A DNA stretch of 64,000 nucleotides from an uncultured Pelagibacteraceae bacterium. GTDB taxonomy: Bacteria > Pseudomonadota > Alphaproteobacteria > Pelagibacterales > Pelagibacteraceae. Location: NCBI GenBank assembly GCA_902540275.1, contig CACBMB010000005.1:45324-109323 (forward strand). Direction: 5' to 3'. The notes below the pieces were generated by a model. That model made no database searches. It saw only the letters and a list, made by a program, of their open reading frames with translations, and was not told the DNA's origin. This document shows positions 9,605 to 17,488 of the stretch, one piece after another; position 1 is the stretch's first letter, and each line of letters begins with the position of its first letter. Both the position numbers and the translations under genes were made by a program.

Positions 9605-10010
9605 AATTTTAGGAAAATTTATAAAAGATATGTCTAGTGAAACACCTGATATTGAAACTTTTTTATTTGTTAAAGATAATATTTCAAAATATCATTTAAA
9701 TATTGATATTAGCTCAAAAGCTCTAAAAAATAAATTAGTTGAAGTTAATACAACTCTCAGATTTGAGGATAAAAGTGATAATGAAAAAAAATCTTTATTT
9801 GAAATTATTTTTGCAACTATTGTAAAAATTGGAGAAGAAATAAAAGAAAAAAAAGACTTACAAAAAATTCTTCTTTGTGATGTGCAAAAAGAAATTTATC
9901 CAAACTTAGAGACATCATTTATAAATTTACTTAATGATTCTGGTTATCCTGGGATAAAATTTGAGAAAAAAATTGATTTTGAAAAGCTTTACAATGAAAA
10001 ATTTAATTAA
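9582..10010 (+). CDS. secB: Protein-export chaperone SecB
   Basis: SecB is a tetrameric cytoplasmic chaperone that delivers unfolded precursors to SecA. The 142-residue product aligns along its length with SecB: YKILGKFIKDMSSETPD, a central beta region NTTLRFEDKSDNEKKSLFEIIFATIVKI, the segment ILLCDVQKEIYPNLETSF in place of the usual LCPYxRE block, and the end GIKFEKKIDFEKLY. It is divergent. The synteny Tim44-fxsA-secB-dnaQ is that of other alphaproteobacteria. Three tandem in-frame ATGs (9582, 9585, 9588) lie at the start and the true one cannot be told. Confidence 0.85.
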   Translation: MMMKENYKILGKFIKDMSSETPDIETFLFVKDNISKYHLNIDISSKALKNKLVEVNTTLRFEDKSDNEKKSLFEIIFATIVKIGEEIKEKKDLQKILLCDVQKEIYPNLETSFINLLNDSGYPGIKFEKKIDFEKLYNEKFN

Positions 10011-10668
10011 AAAAATTTTTCTTTAACTCTTTTTTTAAGTATTTTGAATGATTTTGCTTTTCTTGATCTGTCACTTTTATAACTTTTTTAAAGTACAAGA
10101 CTTTTTTATCTGAAAATTCAATTTTATTTTTAAACTCGTTATTAAAGTTTAAAGTTGGTTCTTTTTGATCTATTAAATTAATATAAACTTTTGATAACAA
10201 ATCACAATCGACAAGAGCGGTATGTTGTGTTCTTTTAGAATTATCAATTCTATAGCGTTTACATAAAGCATCTAAGCTGATTGAGGAACCTGGGAATTTG
10301 TCTCTTGCTAAAATTAGCGTATCAATTATTTCATTATTAATTTTCTTTTTACCAATAATTTGTAATTCATTATTTAAATGTGATAAGTCAAATTCTGCAT
10401 TATGAATAATCAATCTTTTACCACTAATAAAATCTAAAAGTTCATCAACAACTTCTCTAAATTTTTTTTTTGATGACAAGAATTCATCTGTATAACCATG
10501 AACTTCCAAAGCTTTCTCTGAAACTTTCCTCTCAGGGTTTAAATAACAATGAAAGGTTTTTTTAGTTGGAATTAAGTTATCTAGCTCTATACAGCCTATT
10601 TCTACTATTCTATGACCATCTTTAACTGAAAGACCAGTTGTTTCTGTATCTAATATTATTTCTTTCAT
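10003..10668 (-). CDS. dnaQ: DNA polymerase III epsilon subunit (3'-5' proofreading exonuclease)
   Basis: DnaQ proofreads for the replicative polymerase. The 221-residue product carries ExoI LDTETTGL near the N-terminus, ExoII in IIHNAEFDLSHLNNEL, and ExoIII HTALVDCDLLSKVY, giving the DEDDh set of acidic residues and histidine. The C-terminal tail is lysine-rich (KYLKKELKKNFF) and would be the region binding the alpha subunit. It ends 8 bases inside the convergent secB 3' end and lies 3 bases from coaE. Confidence 0.95.
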   Translation of the reverse strand: MKEIILDTETTGLSVKDGHRIVEIGCIELDNLIPTKKTFHCYLNPERKVSEKALEVHGYTDEFLSSKKKFREVVDELLDFISGKRLIIHNAEFDLSHLNNELQIIGKKKINNEIIDTLILARDKFPGSSISLDALCKRYRIDNSKRTQHTALVDCDLLSKVYINLIDQKEPTLNFNNEFKNKIEFSDKKVLYFKKVIKVTDQEKQNHSKYLKKELKKNFFN

Positions 10669-10671
10669 TTT

Positions 10672-11238
10672 TTAAATTTTTTGCAAGATATTTTTAACAC
10701 ACTTTTTTATCGTTTTTTTATTAAAATTATTATTAATCACAAAATGAGATTTTTTTTTTTTAAAGTCGAGTGGCAGTTGAATATTTCGAAATTTTTTTAT
10801 TAATTTGTGATTATAGTTTTTTCTTTTTCTAAGCCTCTTTAATACCTCTCTTTTTTTACTTTTAACAAATATCAAAATATCACTTTTTTTATAAATTTTA
10901 TTTTCCAACAAAAGAGGTATATCTAAAATTACAATTTTTTTGTTTTTGTTTTCTTTTAAAAAAAGATTTAATTTATTTCTTATTTCAATATGAACAATTT
11001 TAATAATTTTTTTTAAATTTTTTTTTTTATCTAATATAGCTCTTGTAATAATCTCTTTGTTAACAGGAGGTGTATTAAAGTATTTAGGTAAAACTTTTTT
11101 AAACTTTAAAAAAATTTTTTTATCCTTTTTATATAAGTTTGCAACTTCCTGATCTGCATTAAACACAGGATAACCAAAGCATTTTGCTATAAAAGTTTTG
11201 CCTGATCCAATATCTCCTACAATTCCAATTCTTTTCAT
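10672..11238 (-). CDS. coaE: Dephospho-CoA kinase
   Basis: CoaE phosphorylates dephospho-CoA in the last step of coenzyme A synthesis. The 188-residue product starts MKRIGIVGDIGSGKTFIAKC with P-loop GDIGSGKT at 8-15, followed by VFNADQEVANLYKKDKK and VILDIPLLLENKIY, both conserved in the family. The C-terminal half is extremely lysine- and asparagine-rich, as expected from the base composition. It shares one base with the aroE stop. Confidence 0.94.
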   Translation of the reverse strand: MKRIGIVGDIGSGKTFIAKCFGYPVFNADQEVANLYKKDKKIFLKFKKVLPKYFNTPPVNKEIITRAILDKKKNLKKIIKIVHIEIRNKLNLFLKENKNKKIVILDIPLLLENKIYKKSDILIFVKSKKREVLKRLRKRKNYNHKLIKKFRNIQLPLDFKKKKSHFVINNNFNKKTIKKCVKNILQKI

Positions 11239-12029
11239 TAATCTAAAATTTTATCTACATCTTCATCAATAATTGGATAAATTTTATGCCAAATTTTAAA
11301 AGAGGCAGCGGCCTGATAAATAAACATTTTTTTCCCATTTTCAGTCTTATTCCCCATTGCTTTAGCTTTTTTTAAAAAATTTGTTTCTTTTGGATTATAT
11401 ATTACATCATAATAAAGTTTACCCTTCTCAATCTTTGAAAAATCTAAGTTAATCTCATCTTTATTATCTAAACCTAAGCTGGTTGCATTGATTACCATGT
11501 CAAAATTAGGAACTTCTCCCCAATTAATTACCGATAAATCATTAAAAATATTATTTAAACCCTCTGCTTTAGTTTTAGTTCTATTTGATATAAAAATTTT
11601 TGATGATTTCATCCTTTTTAAAGAAAATATAATAGACGGCACTACCCCACCTGCACCAAGAATAAAAATTTTTTTTCCTTTAACATCAAATTTTATTTTT
11701 GATAAAGAAAGTTCAAACCCATCCACATCTGTATTGTGTCCTTTTACTTTACCATTATCTAGAAAAATTGTATTTACCGATTGTGTTTTTTCAGCTTCTA
11801 AACTTAATTCGTCTAAATATGATATAATTTCTTTTTTAAATGGAACAGTTACATTTATGCCGTAGATTTCATTATTTTTAACTCTCAATATAAATTTTTT
11901 AAGATCATTACTATCTAATTTTTCTTTATCATAAATCCCGTTAATATTATTTTTTTTTAACCAATAATTATGTAGTTTTGGCGACAGTGAGTGACTTATA
12001 GGATTTCCAATTACTAAAAATTTTTTCAT
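11238..12029 (-). CDS. aroE: Shikimate dehydrogenase
   Basis: AroE reduces 3-dehydroshikimate to shikimate with NADPH. The 263-residue product has the substrate site GNPISHSLSPKLHN near the start and NVTVPFKKEI with the catalytic lysine. It also has the asparagine and aspartate of SVNTIF and GHNTDVDGF, the dinucleotide loop LGAGGVVPS and the end ENGKKMFIYQAAASFKIW. It sits between maf and coaE in the order seen beside alphaproteobacterial origins. Confidence 0.96.
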   Translation of the reverse strand: MKKFLVIGNPISHSLSPKLHNYWLKKNNINGIYDKEKLDSNDLKKFILRVKNNEIYGINVTVPFKKEIISYLDELSLEAEKTQSVNTIFLDNGKVKGHNTDVDGFELSLSKIKFDVKGKKIFILGAGGVVPSIIFSLKRMKSSKIFISNRTKTKAEGLNNIFNDLSVINWGEVPNFDMVINATSLGLDNKDEINLDFSKIEKGKLYYDVIYNPKETNFLKKAKAMGNKTENGKKMFIYQAAASFKIWHKIYPIIDEDVDKILD

Positions 12030-12030
12030 T

Positions 12031-12615
12031 TTATTTGTAATTTTTTAAATATTCTTTGATTGTTTTAATAGGAAGTCCCATTATAGTATTTTCATCTCCC
12101 TCAATATATGCAAATAACTCTTTTCCTTCACCTTCAATTTGATAAACATTATAAGCGAATAATGCTTTATCTGTTATCTTAGTTAAATATTTTTTCAACT
12201 CTTCATTGCTAAATTCTTTCATTTTTAAAGTGGCTTTGTCTGTGTAATTCCAAATCATTTTTCCATTCTTAGAAATGCATACTGAACTAACAAGATTATG
12301 TTTTTTCCCATTCAATTTTTTTAAAATATTTAGTGCTTCTTCTCTATTTCTAGGTTTAGATATAAGCTCACCATCTAAATCTATTACGCTGTCCGCTCCT
12401 AATACAAGTAAATCAAAATTTTTTAGACTTACTTTGTTAGCTTTTAATTCAGCTAAATTTTTTGATATAATCGTTGGCGTAGCATTTTCTTTTAATAAAC
12501 TTTCTTTAACAAGATCCTCATCAACATTTGAAGGCTCTACTCGATTTAATATCTTATTTTTATCAAGTATTTCCTTTCTTACTTTACTTTTGGAAGCAAG
12601 AATTAATTCAACCAT
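12031..12615 (-). CDS. maf: Maf-family nucleoside triphosphate pyrophosphatase
   Basis: Maf proteins hydrolyse non-canonical or modified nucleoside triphosphates. The 194-residue product begins MVELILASKSKVRKEIL, corresponding to the conserved LASxSxRR start. It also has LGADSVIDLDGELISKPRNREEAL, the LKKLNGKKHNLVSSVCI segment and YQIEGEGKELFAYIEGDENTIMGLP near the end. The start overlaps the stop of the PPDK regulator gene by 8 bases. Whether it prefers dTTP/UTP or m7GTP is not decided here. Confidence 0.93.
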   Translation of the reverse strand: MVELILASKSKVRKEILDKNKILNRVEPSNVDEDLVKESLLKENATPTIISKNLAELKANKVSLKNFDLLVLGADSVIDLDGELISKPRNREEALNILKKLNGKKHNLVSSVCISKNGKMIWNYTDKATLKMKEFSNEELKKYLTKITDKALFAYNVYQIEGEGKELFAYIEGDENTIMGLPIKTIKEYLKNYK

Positions 12616-13432
12616 TTTTTTTATATATTTCGTGTATTTTTATTATCGAAGCAGCTGTTTCTTCTACAGATTTTCTTGTAACGTCAATCATGGGCCATTT
12701 ATATTTCTTAAAAGTATTTTTAGCTTCTTCTACTTCTTTTCTTATTTTATCTAGGTCTGTATAAGATTTATTTTCAGTTTCTTTTAGTGAATTCATTCTA
12801 TTTTTTCTTATTTCACTTAATCTTTCTGCCTCCGTGCTTAAACCCACAATGCATAAACTTTTAGGATTTTTTTTTAAAAGTGTTGGAATTGAATTCTCAT
12901 TAACCAAAGGAATATTAGAAGTTTTAAATCCTTTGTTTGCTAAATAAATTGAAGTTGGAGTTTTGCTAGTTCTGCTAACACCTAATAATATTATATCAGA
13001 TTTTTCTATTTCTTTAACAAGATTTCCATCATCATGATTCATTGTAAATTGTATTGCTTCAATTCTTTTATAATATTCTTCATTCAAAACGTGTTGCCCG
13101 CTTGGTTGGTGAGATGCTTTTTGGTTTAATAATTTAGAAAAACTCAAAATTAAATCTCCCAAAACTCCGAAGCAAGGTATTTTTTTATCACTACTTGTAT
13201 TTGCTAAATATTTAGCTAAATTGCTATCTACAATCGAGTACAAAATTATTGCGTTTGTGTTTTTTTCTGCATCTAGCAAAATTTTTAAAATTTGATTTTC
13301 TGTACGAGTAAATGAAAATGTATGCACATTATATTCAATATTTTGAAATTGAGCTTTAATTGCAAGAAATATTCTATCAAGAGTTTCGCCAGTTGAGTCC
13401 GAAATTAAATATATTTGATAAGTATTATTCAT
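12608..13432 (-). CDS. Pyruvate, phosphate dikinase regulatory protein (kinase/phosphotransferase, DUF299)
   Basis: This bifunctional enzyme switches pyruvate phosphate dikinase (PPDK) off by ADP-dependent phosphorylation and on by phosphorolysis, setting the pyruvate/PEP direction. The 274-residue product starts with YLISDSTGETLDRIF and has the P-loop GVSRTSKTP at 151-159, plus HQPSGQHVL and PMIDVTRKSVEETAASII. It is the first minus-strand gene left of the probable origin, the same position as gene 1 in Caulobacter. PPDK itself is not in this window. Confidence 0.94.
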   Translation of the reverse strand: MNNTYQIYLISDSTGETLDRIFLAIKAQFQNIEYNVHTFSFTRTENQILKILLDAEKNTNAIILYSIVDSNLAKYLANTSSDKKIPCFGVLGDLILSFSKLLNQKASHQPSGQHVLNEEYYKRIEAIQFTMNHDDGNLVKEIEKSDIILLGVSRTSKTPTSIYLANKGFKTSNIPLVNENSIPTLLKKNPKSLCIVGLSTEAERLSEIRKNRMNSLKETENKSYTDLDKIRKEVEEAKNTFKKYKWPMIDVTRKSVEETAASIIKIHEIYKKNG

Positions 13433-13440
13433 GTATTAAT

Positions 13441-13649
13441 TGTTAATAACTTTGTATTTTTTAAATCATATTAAGTATTTTTAAAGTTCTAAAATTTATA
13501 TTGTAAAACTGGGTTTTTATTAACATTATAAAACATGTGGATATAGTTTTTCACATTTTAAGCGATTAGTACATTGGCTCAATTTTACCTATTTATTTGA
13601 CTGTTTTTTGATACTAAATGTTAATAATTAGTTTAAAAAATGTTAATAA
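13441..13649. repeat. Four copies of 9-mer TGTTAATAA in the origin region
   Basis: TGTTAATAA occurs at 13441-13449 (+), 13517-13525 (-, read as TTATTAACA), 13619-13627 (+) and 13641-13649 (+). Three share the longer form AATGTTAATAA. Under a simple 30% GC random model about 0.02 copies would be expected in this gap, so the clustering suggests a protein-binding iteron or regulatory box. Confidence 0.6.
13536..13544 (-). promoter_or_regulatory. DnaA-box-like site
   Basis: On the minus strand this reads ATATCCACA, matching TTATCCACA at 8 of 9 positions. It lies centrally in the probable origin, next to a second weaker site (TTTTTCACA, 13547-13555). Confidence 0.55.
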
Positions 13650-13712
13650 AATTTAGTCTACACAATTCACAAGCTATACTACAAATACAATTAATTATAT
13701 TTAACTATTATT

Positions 13713-14714
13713 ATGTCTCCTATTCAAGAAGTAATTATTAATAAAAAAACAAGTATAAATCCTATATGGATAATGAGACAAGCTGGAAGGTATTTACCTG
13801 AGTTTCGTGAGATAAGAGCAAAAAATCCAGATTTTATAAAACTTTGCTTAAATCATAAACTTTCATCTGAAATTACGCTCCAACCACTTAAGAGATATAA
13901 TTTTGATGCTGCGATAATCTTTTCAGATATTTTAATGGTACCATACGGGTTAAACCAAAAAGTTGAATTTAAAAAAAATTTTGGGCCTCTGTTAGGAGAT
14001 TTAAATTTAGATAAAGCTTCTTCAATGCAAGAGAATAAATTTACAGAGAGACTTAAGCCTGTTTATAAAGCCCTAGAAATAGTAAGTAACAATAATTTAA
14101 CATCGAATAAAAGTACGATAGGTTTTGTTGGCGCACCTTGGACCCTAATGGTCTATATGATAAATAAACAGTCTCCAAAGCTGAAATTAAAAAAAAATTT
14201 CTTTGATGATGAATTATTAATTAATAAAATTTTATTAATTTTAGAAAAATTTTTAAAAATTCACATAAAATGTCAAGTTGATAATGGTGCTCAAATTATT
14301 CAAATCTTTGATAGTTGGGCAGGATTGTTAGATGTAAAAGATTTTTCTAAATATATCTATAATCCAACATTATCTTTAGTTGAATTTACAAAGTCTTTAA
14401 ATGTTCCTGTTATCTGTTTTCCGAAAGGAATTAAAAATTATAAGAATTATTGTGAAATTATTAACCCTGATGCTATTTGTATTGATTATGAGGTGGACCC
14501 TTTGCAAGCAAATAAAGATATTAAAATACCGATTCAAGGTGGAATGGATCCAAAAGTTTTATTGACTGACAAAGAAAACTTAAAAAAAGAGGCAAAGAGA
14601 TATCTAGATATATTTAAAGATCATCCCTATATTTTCAATTTAGGTCATGGAGTTTTGCCTGAAACAGATCCTAATATGATGGACTATCTTGTTAAAATAG
14701 TAAAAGATTATTAA
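13713..14714 (+). CDS. hemE: Uroporphyrinogen decarboxylase
   Basis: HemE removes four carboxyl groups from uroporphyrinogen III to give coproporphyrinogen III in heme synthesis. The 333-residue product has the family signature MRQAGRYLPE at residues 21-30, FSDILMVPYGL carrying the conserved aspartate, GFVGAPWTLMVYM, QIFDSWAGLL and the C-terminal FNLGHGVLPETDP. It is the first gene rightward of the probable origin and is directly followed by hemH (no gap). Confidence 0.96.
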   Translation: MSPIQEVIINKKTSINPIWIMRQAGRYLPEFREIRAKNPDFIKLCLNHKLSSEITLQPLKRYNFDAAIIFSDILMVPYGLNQKVEFKKNFGPLLGDLNLDKASSMQENKFTERLKPVYKALEIVSNNNLTSNKSTIGFVGAPWTLMVYMINKQSPKLKLKKNFFDDELLINKILLILEKFLKIHIKCQVDNGAQIIQIFDSWAGLLDVKDFSKYIYNPTLSLVEFTKSLNVPVICFPKGIKNYKNYCEIINPDAICIDYEVDPLQANKDIKIPIQGGMDPKVLLTDKENLKKEAKRYLDIFKDHPYIFNLGHGVLPETDPNMMDYLVKIVKDY

Positions 14715-15713
14715 ATGGAAAATATTGCTGAACATCCCGTAATAAAATTTGGAAAAACAGGCGTTTTAATCATTAATTTAGGAACGCCAGATTCAACAAG
14801 TTGGTTTGATATAAGAAAATATTTAAAAGAATTTTTATCCGATAGGAGAGTGATAGAAGTTAATCCCATTCTTTGGCAGATAATTCTTAATATCTTTATT
14901 TTAAACTTTAGGCCTTCTAAAACTGCCAAAGCTTATAAAGAAATTTGGATGAAAGAAGAAAATGTTTCTCCACTTCTCTATTACACAAGAGAACAGGCCA
15001 AAAAAATATCTAGTAATTTTACTCAAGAAAATGTGATTGTAGATTTTGCAATGAGGTACGGCAATCCAAGTATAAAAAGTAAAATTATGAAATTACATAG
15101 CCAAGGTTGTGAGAATTTAATAATATTACCTCTATACCCCCAGTATGCTGCAGCGACTACAGCAACAGTCTGTGATGAAGTTTACAGGACTCTTATGAAA
15201 ATGAGATGGCAACCATCATTAAAAATAATACCACATTATGAGTCTGATCCTTTATACATAGACGCATTGGTAAATTCATTAAATAGAAAAATAAAAGAAA
15301 TTGATTGGAAACCAGACTTAATTTTAGCATCTTATCACGGCATTCCTAAAAAATATTTTGATAAAGGAGACCCTTATCATTGTTATTGTCATAAAACTTC
15401 TAGACTGATTTCGGAAAAATTTAATTTGATTGAAATTAAAACAACTTTTCAGTCAAGATTTGGCCCACAAAAGTGGCTTGAACCATATACAGACAAAACT
15501 CTAGAAAGCTTGCCTAAAGAAGGAAAAAAGAATGTCCTTACAATATGTCCGGGTTTTTCTTCAGATTGTGTTGAAACTTTAGAGGAAATATTAATTCAGG
15601 GTAAGGAAAGTTTTTTAGATTCGGGTGGTGAAAATTTTGATATGGTTCCATGCTTAAACGACAGTGATGACCATATATTTTTACTCAAATCTTTAATCCA
15701 AAAAAGTATCTAA
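14715..15713 (+). CDS. hemH: Ferrochelatase
   Basis: Ferrochelatase inserts Fe2+ into protoporphyrin IX, the final step of heme synthesis. The 332-residue product shows VLIINLGTPDS near the start, LPLYPQYAAATTATV, the metal-binding histidine H208 in SYHGIPKKYF, and FSSDCVETLEEI at 281-292 with the conserved glutamates. HCYCHKT at 222-228 is the family CHxT region. It is part of the hemE-hemH-hemJ group, and the hemJ start overlaps its stop by one base. Confidence 0.96.
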   Translation: MENIAEHPVIKFGKTGVLIINLGTPDSTSWFDIRKYLKEFLSDRRVIEVNPILWQIILNIFILNFRPSKTAKAYKEIWMKEENVSPLLYYTREQAKKISSNFTQENVIVDFAMRYGNPSIKSKIMKLHSQGCENLIILPLYPQYAAATTATVCDEVYRTLMKMRWQPSLKIIPHYESDPLYIDALVNSLNRKIKEIDWKPDLILASYHGIPKKYFDKGDPYHCYCHKTSRLISEKFNLIEIKTTFQSRFGPQKWLEPYTDKTLESLPKEGKKNVLTICPGFSSDCVETLEEILIQGKESFLDSGGENFDMVPCLNDSDDHIFLLKSLIQKSI

Positions 15714-16144
15714 TGAATACTTATCTACTTTTCAAATCTCTTCATCTGGTATCAGTTATTTCTTGGATGGCTGGCCTTTTATATCTTCCAAGAATATTTG
15801 TTTATCATTCTGAAAATAATAATGAAATTATAACTACAGTTTTTAAAACTATGGAAAGAAAACTGTTTTATTATATAATGACACCAGCAATGATCTTGAG
15901 TTGGTTATTTGGATTAGTGCTTATTCATGAGATAGGATTTGTTCAATTATCAAGTTTATGGCTTCAGTTAAAACTTATTTTAGTTTTAATATTAACCGGA
16001 TATCACTTTTATCTAGGTGTTTTGCTTAATAAATTTAAGCTAAATCAAAATCAAAAATCATCAAAATTTTATAGATATATTAACGAAATACCCACTTTAT
16101 TACTGATTTTAATCATTTTTATAGTTATTTTTAAGCCAATCTAA
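15713..16144 (+). CDS. hemJ: Protoporphyrinogen IX oxidase HemJ (UPF0093)
   Basis: HemJ is the membrane-bound enzyme that oxidises protoporphyrinogen IX in many alphaproteobacteria and cyanobacteria lacking HemG and HemY. The 143-residue product has four hydrophobic segments and the family start LHLVSVISWMAGLLYLPRIF with H11, W18 and YLPR at 24-27, then FVYH. With hemE and hemH it covers the late pathway, leaving coproporphyrinogen oxidation to a gene elsewhere. Confidence 0.92.
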   Translation: MNTYLLFKSLHLVSVISWMAGLLYLPRIFVYHSENNNEIITTVFKTMERKLFYYIMTPAMILSWLFGLVLIHEIGFVQLSSLWLQLKLILVLILTGYHFYLGVLLNKFKLNQNQKSSKFYRYINEIPTLLLILIIFIVIFKPI

Positions 16145-16180
16145 GGTTGAATTATAAATAATAGTATATATATTCTAAAT

Positions 16181-16200
16181 ATTATTAAGTCCTTAATAAT
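16181..16200. repeat. Perfect inverted repeat upstream of rho
   Basis: ATTATTAAG-TC-CTTAATAAT has perfectly complementary 9-base arms around a 2-base centre, ending 12 bases before the rho start codon. No T-run follows, so it is not a standard intrinsic terminator. A DNA operator or an RNA structure covering the rho ribosome binding region are both possible. Confidence 0.5.
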
Positions 16201-16212
16201 CAATTAAAAATC

Positions 16213-17481
16213 ATGAACATTCAAGAACTAAAATTAAAATCATCTGAACAGCTTATTACTCAAGCCGAAGAACTTGGAATTGAAAATGCAAGCACTTTAA
16301 GAAAGCAAGAAATTCTTTTTGCAATACTAAAAAAGGTAGCCGAAAAAGAGGAAATTACTGGAGCAGGCGTATTACAGCTTCTTCAGGATGGATTTGGTTT
16401 CTTGAGAGCGATGGAGTCAAATTATTTACCTGGCCCAGATGACATTTATGTAAGTCCAACTCAAATAAGAAAATTTGGATTAAGAACTGGAGATACAGTA
16501 GAAGGACCAGTTAGAGCACCAAAAGCCGGAGAAAGATATTTTGCTCTACTTCAAGTAAGCAAGATAAATTTTGAGGAACCAGAAAAATCTCGACATAAGA
16601 TTGCATTTGATAACTTAACGCCTCTATATCCTGACAAGCAATTGGTAATGGAAATAGAGTCTTCAAAACCTGATAAAAAACAAGATTTAACACCAAGATT
16701 GATTGATTTAGTAAGTCCAATAGGTAAAGGTCAAAGATCGATTATAATTTCACCTCCCAAAGCTGGAAAAACAATGATTCTTCAGAGTATTGCAAATTCT
16801 ATAGCCAAAAATTATCCCGAGTGCTATTTGATAGTTTTGCTAATTGATGAAAGACCCGAAGAGGTTACAGACATGCAAAGAACTGTAAAAGGTGAAGTTA
16901 TCAGCTCGACTTTTGATGAACCTGCTCAACGACATGTTGCAGTTGCTGAAATGGTGATCGAAAAAGCAAAAAGATTAACAGAGCATAAAAAAGATGTAGT
17001 CATACTTCTAGATTCTATCACTAGACTTGGAAGAGCTTACAATGCTGTAATTCCTAGTTCTGGAAAAGTTTTAACCGGTGGTGTTGATGCGAATGCTTTA
17101 CAAAGACCAAAAAGATTTTTTGGTGCAGCTAGAAATATTGAAGAAGGAGGTTCATTAACAATAATTTCTACAGCACTGATTGATACTGGAAGCAGGATGG
17201 ATGAGGTGATTTTTGAGGAATTTAAAGGAACCGGTAACAGCGAAACAGTTTTAGATAGAAAAATAGCTGACAAAAGAATTTACCCTGCTATTGATATTAC
17301 AAAATCAGGAACTAGACGGGAAGAACTTTTATTTGATAAAAATGACCTTCAAAAAATGAATGTTCTGAGAAGAATTATTGCTCCTATGGGGACTATGGAT
17401 GCTATTGAATTTATAAGCTCAAAATTAAAAGATACTAAAAATAATTCTGAGTTTTTTAATTCTATGAATAAGCCCGCTTAA
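16213..17481 (+). CDS. rho: Transcription termination factor Rho
   Basis: Rho is the hexameric RNA helicase that terminates untranslated transcripts. The 422-residue product has an N-terminal helical region, an OSB-type RNA-binding domain ([17 protein letters not shown], then [19 protein letters not shown]) and a RecA-like motor with Walker A region [17 protein letters not shown] at 171-187. [16 protein letters not shown] is Walker B and Q-loop/R-loop motifs follow ([21 protein letters not shown]). The length is close to the E. coli protein (419). Only 68 bases precede it, holding the inverted repeat described separately. Confidence 0.98.
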   Translation: MNIQELKLKSSEQLITQAEELGIENASTLRKQEILFAILKKVAEKEEITGAGVLQLLQDGFGFLRAMESNYLPGPDDIYVSPTQIRKFGLRTGDTVEGPVRAPKAGERYFALLQVSKINFEEPEKSRHKIAFDNLTPLYPDKQLVMEIESSKPDKKQDLTPRLIDLVSPIGKGQRSIIISPPKAGKTMILQSIANSIAKNYPECYLIVLLIDERPEEVTDMQRTVKGEVISSTFDEPAQRHVAVAEMVIEKAKRLTEHKKDVVILLDSITRLGRAYNAVIPSSGKVLTGGVDANALQRPKRFFGAARNIEEGGSLTIISTALIDTGSRMDEVIFEEFKGTGNSETVLDRKIADKRIYPAIDITKSGTRREELLFDKNDLQKMNVLRRIIAPMGTMDAIEFISSKLKDTKNNSEFFNSMNKPA

Positions 17482-17488
17482 ACTTTAA

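Larger units (their letters stand above)
13433..13712. other. Probable chromosome replication origin (oriC)
   Basis: A 280-base AT-rich non-coding gap, the longest in the window, lies between the divergent PPDK-regulator gene and hemE. In Caulobacter and relatives the origin is known to lie between hemE and the homologue of this gene, with maf-aroE-coaE-dnaQ-secB on one side and rho-mnmE-mnmG-rsmG-parAB on the other; this window has that order. Inside are TGTGGATAT at 13536-13544 (reverse strand ATATCCACA, one base from the DnaA box TTATCCACA), a weaker TTTTTCACA at 13547-13555, and four copies of TGTTAATAA. Coding directions diverge from here. Not proven without origin mapping. Confidence 0.75.

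Noticed and set aside
13619..13649. CtrA-type boxes (TTAA-N7-TTAA) in the origin
   Set aside because: TTAA elements occur at 13621, 13633 and 13643 but with spacings of 8 and 6 bases, not 7; in such AT-rich DNA TTAA is frequent by chance.
16181..16212. Terminator of the hemE-hemH-hemJ unit
   Set aside because: The inverted repeat there has no GC-rich stem and no T-run, so it is reported as a repeat of unknown role.
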